A stretch of 7,852 bases of DNA from an uncultured Clostridium sp. (GTDB lineage: Bacteria > Bacillota > Clostridia > TANB77 > CAG-508): contig CANEMG010000036.1 of assembly GCA_947428535.1 (NCBI GenBank), positions 1 through 7,852 of the forward strand, read 5' to 3'. How positions within the stretch are numbered: position 1 is the stretch's first letter; each line of letters begins with the position of its first letter. Position numbers and translations under genes: made by a program. Positions 1 to 7,111 of this stretch are shown here, piece by piece. The notes below the pieces were generated by a model that was given only the letters and a program-made list of their open reading frames with translations, searched no databases and was not told the origin of the DNA.

Positions 1-440
1 GTAATTCATTTGGTGTAACTCTAAAATTATTAGAGAATAAAGAGAAAATACATTTATATATAAAAGATGGAGAAGAGATATCTAAGTTTTTAGCATTACT
101 TGGATCAAACAAAGGAGTTCTTGCTTTTGAAGATGTAAGAGTTACTAAGGAAATAAAAAATAATATAAATAGATTAGTAAATTGTGAAACAGCTAATTTA
201 AATAAAATAGTAAATGCATCTGTTAATCAAGTAAATGATATAAAACTTATACAAAAATTAAAAAAGTTTGATGAATTACCAGATTATTTAAAAGAAATAG
301 CTGTTTTAAGAATTGAAAATCCAGATGCAAGTTTAAAATTATTAGGTGAAATGTTAGAAAAACCAATTGGAAAATCTGGGGTGAATCATAGATTACAAAA
401 AATACATGAAATAGCAGAAGAATTAAAAGAGAGAAAATAA
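1..440 (+). CDS. whiA: WhiA-family DNA-binding protein, C-terminal part (5' truncated by window)
   Basis: The reading frame is open from the window edge (first full codon at base 3) to TAA at 438-440 and gives the last 145 residues; WhiA proteins are usually a little over 300. Residues about 1-55 of the visible part match the end of the LAGLIDADG-endonuclease-like domain, with the family run FEDVRVTKE and then NRLVNCETANL. The C-terminal helix-turn-helix follows, with ELPDYLKEIA, RIENPDASLKLLGE and KSGVNHRLQKI, all close to the WhiA family pattern. The usual Ser before KSGVNHR is Gly here. WhiA is a Gram-positive DNA-binding protein, known as a sporulation regulator in Streptomyces and linked to division and chromosome segregation in Bacillus; its role in this organism is not shown. 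The hemW start lies 31 nt downstream with no terminator between, so co-transcription is likely. Confidence 0.93.
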   Translation, partial: NSFGVTLKLLENKEKIHLYIKDGEEISKFLALLGSNKGVLAFEDVRVTKEIKNNINRLVNCETANLNKIVNASVNQVNDIKLIQKLKKFDELPDYLKEIAVLRIENPDASLKLLGEMLEKPIGKSGVNHRLQKIHEIAEELKERK

Positions 441-471
441 GCAGAACAAAGTAAAGGAATAAATAAAATAG

Positions 472-1596
472 ATGAATAGATTCGGAATTTATATACATAT
501 ACCATTTTGTAAAAAGAAATGTAAATATTGTGATTTCATTTCTTTTTTTTCTGATGAAGAAAAAGTTAGATTATATTTTGAAAAGTTGATTCAAGAAATA
601 GATAGTAAAAATATAGAAAATAAAAAAGTAAATACAATTTATATAGGAGGAGGAACACCTTCATTTCCTGACTCCAAATATATTGTAAAAATACTGGAAA
701 AAATTAAAGGAAAATTTACTATAGATAAAAATGCAGAAATAACAATTGAAATAAATCCAGGAACAGTTACAAAAGAAAAATTATTAGATTATAAAAATGC
801 AGGTATAAATAGATTAAGTATAGGGCTTCAAAGTACACAAGATAGATTATTGGAATTAATTGGTAGAATCCATAATTATGATGAATTTTTAAATACATAT
901 AATTTATGTAGAGAGGTTGAATTTCAAAATATAAATGTAGATTTAATGCTTGCACTTCCAACTCAGACAGAAAAGGAATTAGAAGATAGTTTAAGTAGTG
1001 TTATAAAATTAAAACCAGAGCATATATCAATATATTCTTTAATTGTAGAAGAAGGAACTGAATTAAAGAATATGATTGAAAATGAGATTGTAAAATTACC
1101 AGATGAAAAAAATGAAAGAAATATGTATTGGAAAACTAAAAAAATGTTAAAAAGAAATGGATATAATCATTATGAAATATCTAATTTTGCTAAAAATAAT
1201 TTTGAGTCTAGACATAATTTAGATTGTTGGAACCAAGAAGAATATATAGGATTTGGATTAGCAGCTCATTCGTATCTAGAAAACAAAAGATTTTCAAATA
1301 CAAATAACTTAAATAAATATATAAATTGTAAAAATTTTAATGATATTACTATACTTCATGAAGAACAATCAAGAGAAGAAAAGGCAAAAGAATTTATGAT
1401 GTTAGGATTAAGAAAAATAGAAGGAATAAGTATATCAGAATTTGAAAGAAAATTTAGAATAAATCCATTATTTTACTTTAGATTTGAAATAAGTAAACTT
1501 ACAAATGAAGACTTAATAGAAGTAGATTTAGACAAAATAAAACTAACAAAAAAAGGTTTAGATTTGGCAAATATTGTATTTGAAGAATTTATATAA
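472..1596 (+). CDS. hemW: Radical SAM heme chaperone HemW
   Basis: The 374-residue product is of normal family length. The N-terminal radical SAM core has YIHIPFC and the cluster motif CxxxCxxC (C13, C17, C20). The next positions are D21-F22; Phe at this place marks HemW, where true coproporphyrinogen dehydrogenase HemN has a further Cys. GGGTPS at 59-64 is the SAM-binding glycine motif, and GINRLSIGLQS lies at 111-121. HYEISNFA (233-240) and SRHNLDCW (246-253) lead into the HemW C-terminal domain, which ends with the typical LTKKGLDLAN. The family was long annotated as oxygen-independent coproporphyrinogen oxidase but is now seen as a heme-binding protein that hands heme to target enzymes. 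The usual HNxxYW motif reads HNLDCW, with Cys for Tyr. The ATG has a modest AAAGGA site (453-458) 13 nt upstream. hemW next to hrcA is a common Firmicute arrangement. Confidence 0.95.
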   Translation: MNRFGIYIHIPFCKKKCKYCDFISFFSDEEKVRLYFEKLIQEIDSKNIENKKVNTIYIGGGTPSFPDSKYIVKILEKIKGKFTIDKNAEITIEINPGTVTKEKLLDYKNAGINRLSIGLQSTQDRLLELIGRIHNYDEFLNTYNLCREVEFQNINVDLMLALPTQTEKELEDSLSSVIKLKPEHISIYSLIVEEGTELKNMIENEIVKLPDEKNERNMYWKTKKMLKRNGYNHYEISNFAKNNFESRHNLDCWNQEEYIGFGLAAHSYLENKRFSNTNNLNKYINCKNFNDITILHEEQSREEKAKEFMMLGLRKIEGISISEFERKFRINPLFYFRFEISKLTNEDLIEVDLDKIKLTKKGLDLANIVFEEFI

Positions 1597-1618
1597 ACTA
1601 TTAGGGAAATAATAGTTT
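1595..1618 (+). terminator. Weak AT-rich hairpin overlapping the hemW stop codon
   Basis: Bases 1595-1603 (AAACTATTA) and 1610-1618 (TAATAGTTT) are perfect inverted repeats around the 6-nt loop GGGAAA. The left arm starts with the last two bases of the hemW TAA. T-rich sequence follows (one further T, then GAAATTTT and, further on, TTTTTATTTTTA). The stem has a single G-C pair, so it should be a leaky terminator at best. Its place between hemW and the hrcA promoter fits separation of the two units, with some readthrough. Confidence 0.4.
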
Positions 1619-1657
1619 TGAAATTTTAAATATATTTTTATTTTTAGATAAATTCTA

Positions 1658-1686
1658 TTGACAAATTTAATTTTAAGTTATATTAT
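1658..1686 (+). promoter_or_regulatory. Housekeeping (sigma-A type) promoter of the hrcA operon
   Basis: A perfect -35 box TTGACA (1658-1663) is separated by exactly 17 nt from TATTAT (1681-1686), five of six matches to the TATAAT consensus. Transcription should start near 1692-1695, inside the CIRCE-like element that begins 2 nt after the -10 box. This is the strongest promoter in the window and the natural start for hrcA-grpE-dnaK and the genes beyond. Confidence 0.85.
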
Positions 1687-1687
1687 A

Positions 1688-1714
1688 TTGGCAGTCAAAC
1701 ATCAAGTTTGCTAA
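1688..1714 (+). promoter_or_regulatory. CIRCE-like HrcA operator (divergent)
   Basis: The site reads TTGGCAGTC - 9 nt - GTTTGCTAA. The known CIRCE element is TTAGCACTC - 9 nt - GAGTGCTAA, so each arm matches at 7 of 9 positions (14 of 18 in all) with the exact 9-9-9 spacing. The outer TT-GCA and TGCTAA bases are kept; the changes are at arm positions 3 and 7 on the left and 2 and 3 on the right. It overlaps the expected transcription start and ends just before the hrcA ribosome binding site, the classic position for repression by HrcA at its own operon. No second copy was found before dnaK or dnaJ. Confidence 0.75.
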
Positions 1715-1716
1715 AA

Positions 1717-1724
1717 AGAGGTGA
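1717..1724 (+). promoter_or_regulatory. Ribosome binding site deciding the hrcA start
   Basis: AGAGGTGA matches the 16S 3' end well, and the ATG at 1729 lies 4 nt after its last base (7 nt after AGAGG). This supports 1729 over the in-frame TTG at 1708, which lies inside the right CIRCE arm, upstream of the binding site. Confidence 0.75.
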
Positions 1725-1728
1725 AGTG

Positions 1729-2754
1729 ATGTCAGAAGATTTAGATAAAAGAAAGAAAAAAGTACTACAAGCAATAATAGAAGAATACATAGAAACAGCT
1801 GAGCCAGTAAGTTCGAATAATTTAGTAAAAGAACTAGAATGTAGTAGTGCAACTATAAGAAATGAAATGGCTGAATTAGAAAAAATAGGATTTATAGAAA
1901 AACCTCATACTTCAGCTGGGCGTATACCTTCACAAAAAGGATATAGATACTATGTTGATGAACTTGTAAGAGATGATAAATTAAGCAAAAAAGAAATGGA
2001 AATAATTAAGGAAAGACTAGAAACAAAAGTAAATGACTTAGAAGATCTAACAAAAATAGCAACAACAACATTATCTGAAATAACACATTATACAACAATA
2101 ACAATAGGACCAGATGTAAACAATCATACAATAGTAGATATAAAATTTGTTCTATTAGGCAGTAGAGTTTTAATGGCAGTAATACTTACAGACTCTGGAA
2201 TAATAAGGGAATCAATTATAAAATTTGATGAAGATATAAATCAAGAACAAGTTGAAGATTTAACTTATCTATTTAAAAATAAATTAGTTGGAAAACCATT
2301 AGAACAGTTAAATGCACCTTTAGAAGAATTTATAATGGCTGAAATGAAAACAGGTATAAGCATAATAAAAAAAGTAATAGAAGAAATAAACAAAATTATA
2401 TTAGAATCACATCAAATATATTTAGATGGAGCAAATAAAGTTGTAGATATGCCAGAATTTAAAAAAGTTGATGTAGCAAAAGACTTTTTAAATGTATTAG
2501 ATGCAAAAGATTTAGTAGCAGATGTTTTAAATACAGGAATGGCAGAAGATATAAAAATATATATTGGGTCTGAAACAGAAAGAGAAGAATTAAAAAACTT
2601 TAGTATAGTGACTTTTAATCATTTGTTAGAAGATAAAGATATAGGTACAATAGGAATTATAGGGCCAACAAGAATGGATTATTCAAAAGTTATATCAGTA
2701 ATGAAATATATAAGTAAAAAATTAAATGATGACTTTAAAAATGGAAAAATATAA
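1729..2754 (+). CDS. hrcA: Heat-inducible transcriptional repressor HrcA
   Basis: The 341-residue product is of normal HrcA length. The N-terminal winged helix-turn-helix (about 5-75) carries EPVSSNNLV, the recognition-helix region SSATIRNEMAELEK (39-52), then GFIEKPHTSAGRIPSQKGYRYYVD (54-77), among the most conserved HrcA signatures. A GAF-like middle and dimerisation region follows, ending with the family motif IGPTRMDYSKVISVM (311-325). HrcA dimers bind CIRCE and repress class I heat-shock genes; in studied Firmicutes, GroEL activity keeps HrcA in its DNA-binding form, so unfolded protein relieves repression. The start at ATG 1729 is chosen from the AGAGGTGA site. A longer reading from TTG 1708 would add seven residues translated from the operator. 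The grpE start lies 15 nt after the stop, so the two are co-transcribed. Confidence 0.97.
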   Translation: MSEDLDKRKKKVLQAIIEEYIETAEPVSSNNLVKELECSSATIRNEMAELEKIGFIEKPHTSAGRIPSQKGYRYYVDELVRDDKLSKKEMEIIKERLETKVNDLEDLTKIATTTLSEITHYTTITIGPDVNNHTIVDIKFVLLGSRVLMAVILTDSGIIRESIIKFDEDINQEQVEDLTYLFKNKLVGKPLEQLNAPLEEFIMAEMKTGISIIKKVIEEINKIILESHQIYLDGANKVVDMPEFKKVDVAKDFLNVLDAKDLVADVLNTGMAEDIKIYIGSETEREELKNFSIVTFNHLLEDKDIGTIGIIGPTRMDYSKVISVMKYISKKLNDDFKNGKI

Positions 2755-2756
2755 AA

Positions 2757-2763
2757 AGGAGGT
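2757..2763 (+). promoter_or_regulatory. Strong ribosome binding site for the TTG start of grpE
   Basis: AGGAGGT sits 6 nt before TTG 2770 and 2 nt after the hrcA stop. With no ATG nearby in frame, this site is what supports the rare start codon. Confidence 0.8.
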
Positions 2764-2769
2764 AGTATT

Positions 2770-3270
2770 TTGGAAAACGAAGAAAATAAAGAAGTAGAAA
2801 ACAATAACTTAGAAGAAAATACTAATACGGTACAAGAAAGTGATAAACTAAAAGATGAATATAACGAATTAGAGGATAGATATAAAAGACTATTTGCAGA
2901 ATTTGAAAATTACAAAAAAAGAAGCCAAAAAGAAAAAGATGGTATTTATGGAATGATTACTGGAGATGTTGTAGCAACAATGCTTCCAATAATGGATAAT
3001 CTTGAAAAAGCAGCAGATGCTAAAACAGAAGATGAAAAATATCAAGAAGGAGTAAAACTAGTTGCAAGACAATTTCAAGAAGCTTTAAAAAGACTAGGAT
3101 TAGAAGAAATTGAAACTGTAGGAGAAAGATTTAATCCTGAGTATCATGAAGCAGTAAGCCATATAGAAGATAGTACTAAAGGTGAACAAGAAATTGTTGA
3201 GGAATATAGAAAAGGCTATAGAATTGGAGCTAAGGTAGTTCGCCATTCTATGGTAATAGTAGCCAATTAA
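2770..3270 (+). CDS. grpE: GrpE, nucleotide exchange factor of DnaK
   Basis: The product has 166 residues from a TTG start, somewhat short for the family because the acidic, low-complexity N-terminus (about 1-25, rich in Glu and Asn) is brief. A long coiled coil (about 25-65) contains LEDRYKRLFAEFENYKKR (34-51), the dimerisation helix. The core has LPIMDNLEKA (72-81) and the beta domain has GERFNPEYHEAV (118-129) followed by VEEYRKGYRIGAKVVRHSMV (143-162), which is the GrpE signature. GrpE dimers open the DnaK nucleotide pocket to release ADP; in some bacteria the coiled coil also senses temperature. The usual FDP before the HEAV motif is FNP here, a mild change. It is coupled to hrcA by a 15-nt gap, but separated from dnaK by an unusually long 228 nt. 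Confidence 0.96.
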   Translation: MENEENKEVENNNLEENTNTVQESDKLKDEYNELEDRYKRLFAEFENYKKRSQKEKDGIYGMITGDVVATMLPIMDNLEKAADAKTEDEKYQEGVKLVARQFQEALKRLGLEEIETVGERFNPEYHEAVSHIEDSTKGEQEIVEEYRKGYRIGAKVVRHSMVIVAN

Positions 3271-3295
3271 CATAAAAGCATTATCCTACATCATT

Positions 3296-3354
3296 AATTA
3301 AAACTTAAAATTAAATATATATAACAGTATGCTCATTAATTTTAAATTTTAATT
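3296..3354 (+). repeat. Long imperfect inverted repeat in the grpE-dnaK gap
   Basis: Arms 3296-3314 and 3336-3354 are 19 nt each and complementary except for one C-A mismatch, around a 21-nt loop. All pairs are A-T. There is no pure U run directly after the right arm (GTCTAG follows), so it is not a standard intrinsic terminator, although a weak attenuating or RNA-processing role is possible. It could also be a protein-binding site. Confidence 0.6.
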
Positions 3355-3372
3355 GTCTAGTAATACTCGTTT

Positions 3373-3400
3373 TTGATGTTAATTCAGTATAGTTAATAAT
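3373..3400 (+). promoter_or_regulatory. Possible internal promoter before dnaK
   Basis: TTGATG (3373-3378, four of six -35 matches) and AATAAT (3395-3400, five of six -10 matches) are 16 nt apart. The -10 box overlaps a small perfect inverted repeat at 3394-3412. In sequence this AT-rich, chance matches are common, so the call is tentative. The location, about 100 nt ahead of dnaK in an otherwise gene-free gap, makes it worth recording. No CIRCE-like site is near it. Confidence 0.3.
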
Positions 3401-3412
3401 AAAAAATTATTA
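3394..3412 (+). repeat. Short perfect inverted repeat, TAATAAT - 5 nt - ATTATTA
   Basis: Arms 3394-3400 and 3406-3412 pair perfectly around AAAAA. It overlaps the -10 box of the tentative dnaK promoter, so it could be an operator, but it is pure A/T and could arise by chance. Confidence 0.4.
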
Positions 3413-3432
3413 TAAATAAACTAAAGAAAAGA

Positions 3433-3453
3433 TAAGTTAATAAGATTAACTTA
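3433..3453 (+). repeat. Perfect 9-bp inverted repeat upstream of dnaK
   Basis: TAAGTTAAT (3433-3441) and ATTAACTTA (3445-3453) are exact inverted repeats with a 3-nt spacer AAG. The repeat ends 29 nt before the dnaK ribosome binding site (GGGAGG, 3483-3488). It has no T run, so it is not a terminator. It may be a 5'-UTR hairpin or a protein-binding palindrome; nothing in the sequence decides between them. Confidence 0.55.
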
Positions 3454-3462
3454 AATCGATAA

Positions 3463-5340
<1,878 letters not shown>

Positions 5341-5353
5341 GGGACGCATGTTT

Positions 5354-5371
5354 TTGGACATTTTTGTCCAA
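5354..5371 (+). repeat. Hairpin just after dnaK (TTGGACA - TTTT - TGTCCAA)
   Basis: A perfect 7-bp inverted repeat with a TTTT loop begins 14 nt after the dnaK stop; a further possible 4-bp outer pairing (ATGT 5348-5351 with ACAT 5378-5381) would enclose it. No T run follows, so it is not a canonical intrinsic terminator. It could protect the dnaK message 3' end, or act as a partial pause or processing site before the downstream genes. Confidence 0.55.
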
Positions 5372-5392
5372 TTAGTGACATATGTTAAATAA

Positions 5393-5398
5393 TATAAT
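5393..5398 (+). promoter_or_regulatory. Possible promoter: perfect TATAAT box before the MazG-like gene
   Basis: TATAAT matches the -10 consensus fully, but no good -35 box is at 16-18 nt; the nearest partial match is TTAGTG (5372-5377) at 15 nt. A start near 5405 would put the hairpin at 5408-5433 at the very 5' end of the transcript. It could give extra expression of the MazG-like gene and dnaJ. Confidence 0.3.
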
Positions 5399-5407
5399 GG
5401 TTATAAG

Positions 5408-5433
5408 AGAGGTCAGAAATAAAGCTGGCCTCT
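5408..5433 (+). repeat. GC-containing hairpin in the leader of the MazG-like gene
   Basis: AGAGGTCAG (5408-5416) pairs with CTGGCCTCT (5425-5433) over nine positions including one G-U wobble, around an 8-nt loop AAATAAAG. It is the most GC-rich stem in any gap of this window. The bases after it (ATATAGCTATTATATAG) lack a T run, so termination on the + strand is unlikely to be strong. It ends 15 nt before the AGGAG site at 5449-5453. Confidence 0.6.
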
Positions 5434-5461
5434 ATATAGCTATTATATAGGAGTATTAAAA

Positions 5462-5827
5462 GTGGAAAAAGATTTAAAAATATCAGAATTAAAAGAAATG
5501 CAATTTAAATTATATGAAGTAAATAAAGAAAAATGGAATGATATGGAACCTAAATATGCTAAAGATCATATGTTATATATGATTGAAGAAATAGGTGAAT
5601 GTATAGCAATTATTAAAAAGAAAAAAATTGATAGTATAATGAATGATGAAAAAGTTAGAAACAGATTTATAGAAGAAATGTGTGATGTAATGATGTATTA
5701 CATAGAAGTTTTAAATAGATTGGAGATATCAGCAGAAGATTTTTCTAAATCATATATTGAAAAACATCATATAAATTTAAATAGAAATTTTGAAGAAGAA
5801 AGAAAGAAAATATATCTAGAAAATTAA
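5462..5827 (+). CDS. MazG-like all-alpha NTP pyrophosphatase family protein
   Basis: The 121-residue protein starts at GTG, 8 nt after AGGAG (5449-5453). It is predicted all-helical and carries the metal-binding pattern of the MazG/dUTPase-like superfamily: E43-x-x-E46 (in IEEIGE), then 25 residues, then E72-x-x-D75 (in FIEEMCDVM). The known pattern is ExxE, 12-28 residues, ExxD, so spacing and residues fit. The end, YIEKHHINLNRNF (98-110), resembles the KH..N..R tail common to single-domain members. Such enzymes hydrolyse nucleoside triphosphates to monophosphate and pyrophosphate with Mg2+, often as pool-cleaning enzymes; the substrate here cannot be told from sequence. It lies 36 nt before dnaJ and 121 nt after dnaK, on the same strand, an unusual place inside the dnaK-dnaJ pair. 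Codon use and base composition look like the neighbours', so there is no sign of recent transfer. Confidence 0.75.
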   Translation: MEKDLKISELKEMQFKLYEVNKEKWNDMEPKYAKDHMLYMIEEIGECIAIIKKKKIDSIMNDEKVRNRFIEEMCDVMMYYIEVLNRLEISAEDFSKSYIEKHHINLNRNFEEERKKIYLEN

Positions 5828-5863
5828 TGGATGAATAGGTTATTTAGGAGGAATTTTTAAGAA

Positions 5864-7018
5864 ATGGCACAAAAACGCGATTATTATGAAGTTTTAGGTG
5901 TAAATAAAAATGCAACTGATGATGAATTAAAAAAAGCTTTTAGAAAATTAGCTAAAAAATATCATCCAGATGCTAACCCTGATAATAAAGAAGAAGCAGA
6001 AAAGAAATTTAAAGAAGTAAATGAGGCATATGAAACACTTTCAGATAAACAAAAAAGACAAATGTATGATCAATTTGGTTTTGATGGACCACAAAATTTC
6101 GGTGGTGGCCAAGGTGGATATTATTCATATGGGTCTGGATTTGATGGATTTGGAGGATTCTCTGATTTTGGAGACTTTGGAGATTTAGGAGATATCTTCT
6201 CATCATTTTTCGGAGGAGGATCTTCAAGAAGTAGAAGTTCAAATGGAGTTAGAAGAGGTGCAGATTTAAAAGTAAATTTAGATATTACTTTTGAAGAAGC
6301 TTATCTTGGAGTAGAAAAAGAAATTAGTATAAATAGAACTGAAAAATGTTCATCTTGCAGTGGAACTGGAGCTAAAAAAGGAACTTCACCTGAAAAATGT
6401 TCTGTTTGTAATGGAACAGGAAAAATAAAACAAGTGGTTACAACGCCATTTGGTCAAATGGCAACACAAAAGGTTTGTAGTACATGTAGTGGAAAAGGAA
6501 CAGTAATAAAAGAACCTTGTGTAGAATGTCATGGAAAAGGAGTAGTAAAAAAATCCATAAAATTAAAGGTGAAAATTCCAGAAGGAATTGATAATGGTCA
6601 AACAATAGTACTAAAAGGAGAAGGTGAATCTGGTACTAATGGTGGTTCTAAAGGAGATTTATATATTGTAGTTCATATAAAAAGACATAACATTTATACA
6701 AGAAAATCAGAACATGTATTATGTGATATACCAATAACAATAACAGGAGCTACACTTGGAACAGAAGTAGAAATCCCAATGGTGGATGGAACAAAAGAAA
6801 AATATAGAATTCCAGAAGGAACGCAAACAGGAACTAAATTTACTATTAAAAATAAAGGTTTTAAAAGTGTAAATGGAAACTGGAGAGGTGATTTTGTATT
6901 TACAGTAATAGTTCAAACACCTAAAAAATTAACTCGTGAGCAAAGAGATTTATTAACTCAACTTGCTAAGACAATGAATGAACAACCACCTATAAAGAAA
7001 AAAGGAATATTTGGATAA
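5864..7018 (+). CDS. dnaJ: Chaperone protein DnaJ (type I Hsp40)
   Basis: The 384-residue product has the full type I layout. The J domain (about 5-70) contains YYEVLGV and the HPD tripeptide at 34-36, which stimulates DnaK ATP hydrolysis. A Gly/Phe-rich region follows (about 72-120), with the [13 protein letters not shown] segment at 107-119. The zinc domain has all four CxxCxGxG repeats, starting at C162, C179, C205 and C219, enough for two Zn ions. The C-terminal beta domains (about 230-355) include [12 protein letters not shown] (264-275) and [13 protein letters not shown] (341-353), and a dimerisation tail has [13 protein letters not shown]. It delivers unfolded clients to DnaK. The ATG is 12 nt after AGGAGG (5846-5851), a slightly long spacing. 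It lies 36 nt behind the MazG-like gene, so the two are surely co-transcribed. Confidence 0.98.
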   Translation: MAQKRDYYEVLGVNKNATDDELKKAFRKLAKKYHPDANPDNKEEAEKKFKEVNEAYETLSDKQKRQMYDQFGFDGPQNFGGGQGGYYSYGSGFDGFGGFSDFGDFGDLGDIFSSFFGGGSSRSRSSNGVRRGADLKVNLDITFEEAYLGVEKEISINRTEKCSSCSGTGAKKGTSPEKCSVCNGTGKIKQVVTTPFGQMATQKVCSTCSGKGTVIKEPCVECHGKGVVKKSIKLKVKIPEGIDNGQTIVLKGEGESGTNGGSKGDLYIVVHIKRHNIYTRKSEHVLCDIPITITGATLGTEVEIPMVDGTKEKYRIPEGTQTGTKFTIKNKGFKSVNGNWRGDFVFTVIVQTPKKLTREQRDLLTQLAKTMNEQPPIKKKGIFG

Positions 7019-7098
7019 AATTTAGCATGTTAAAAAGAAGACTAAAAGTTTGAAAATTTTAAATAAGGTTATTTGAGTCTAAATAAAATCTGAATAAT

Positions 7099-7102
7099 GG
7101 AG
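7099..7102 (+). promoter_or_regulatory. Ribosome binding site supporting the TTG start of recD2
   Basis: GGAG lies 9 nt before TTG 7112. An in-frame TAG at 7106-7108 rules out any earlier start, and the next in-frame ATG is about 50 codons further on, beyond conserved N-terminal sequence, so TTG is the best start. Confidence 0.65.
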
Positions 7103-7111
7103 AAATAGAAT

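Noticed and set aside
247..498. Antisense open frame across the end of whiA
   Set aside because: It is a Leu/Phe-rich shadow of the AT-rich whiA coding strand, with no ribosome binding site or recognisable domain.
767..961. Antisense open frame inside hemW
   Set aside because: Low-complexity Leu/Tyr/Ile-rich shadow lying wholly inside a well-supported gene.
1708..1728. Upstream TTG start for hrcA giving seven extra residues
   Set aside because: The codons lie in the right arm of the CIRCE-like site and across the ribosome binding site itself; ATG 1729 is correctly spaced from AGAGGTGA and gives the usual HrcA N-terminus.
3296..3354. Canonical intrinsic terminator after grpE
   Set aside because: The stem is long but entirely A-T, has a 21-nt loop and is followed by GTCTAG rather than a T run, so it was recorded as a repeat only.
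5408..5433. Riboswitch or T-box in the leader before the MazG-like gene
   Set aside because: A single hairpin in a short leader; there is no conserved T-box sequence or known aptamer core.
6103..6220. Repetitive GGA/TTT-rich tract as a DNA repeat
   Set aside because: It encodes the normal Gly/Phe-rich linker of DnaJ and needs no other explanation.
6009..6242. Antisense frame within the dnaJ Gly/Phe region
   Set aside because: A composition-driven shadow of the repetitive Gly/Phe codons.
6719..6916. Antisense frame in the dnaJ C-terminal region
   Set aside because: Aromatic- and Ser-rich shadow with no start context or known family.
7028..7054. Tiny ATG frame (8 codons) between dnaJ and recD2
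   Set aside because: It is too short, ends at TGA at once and has no ribosome binding site.
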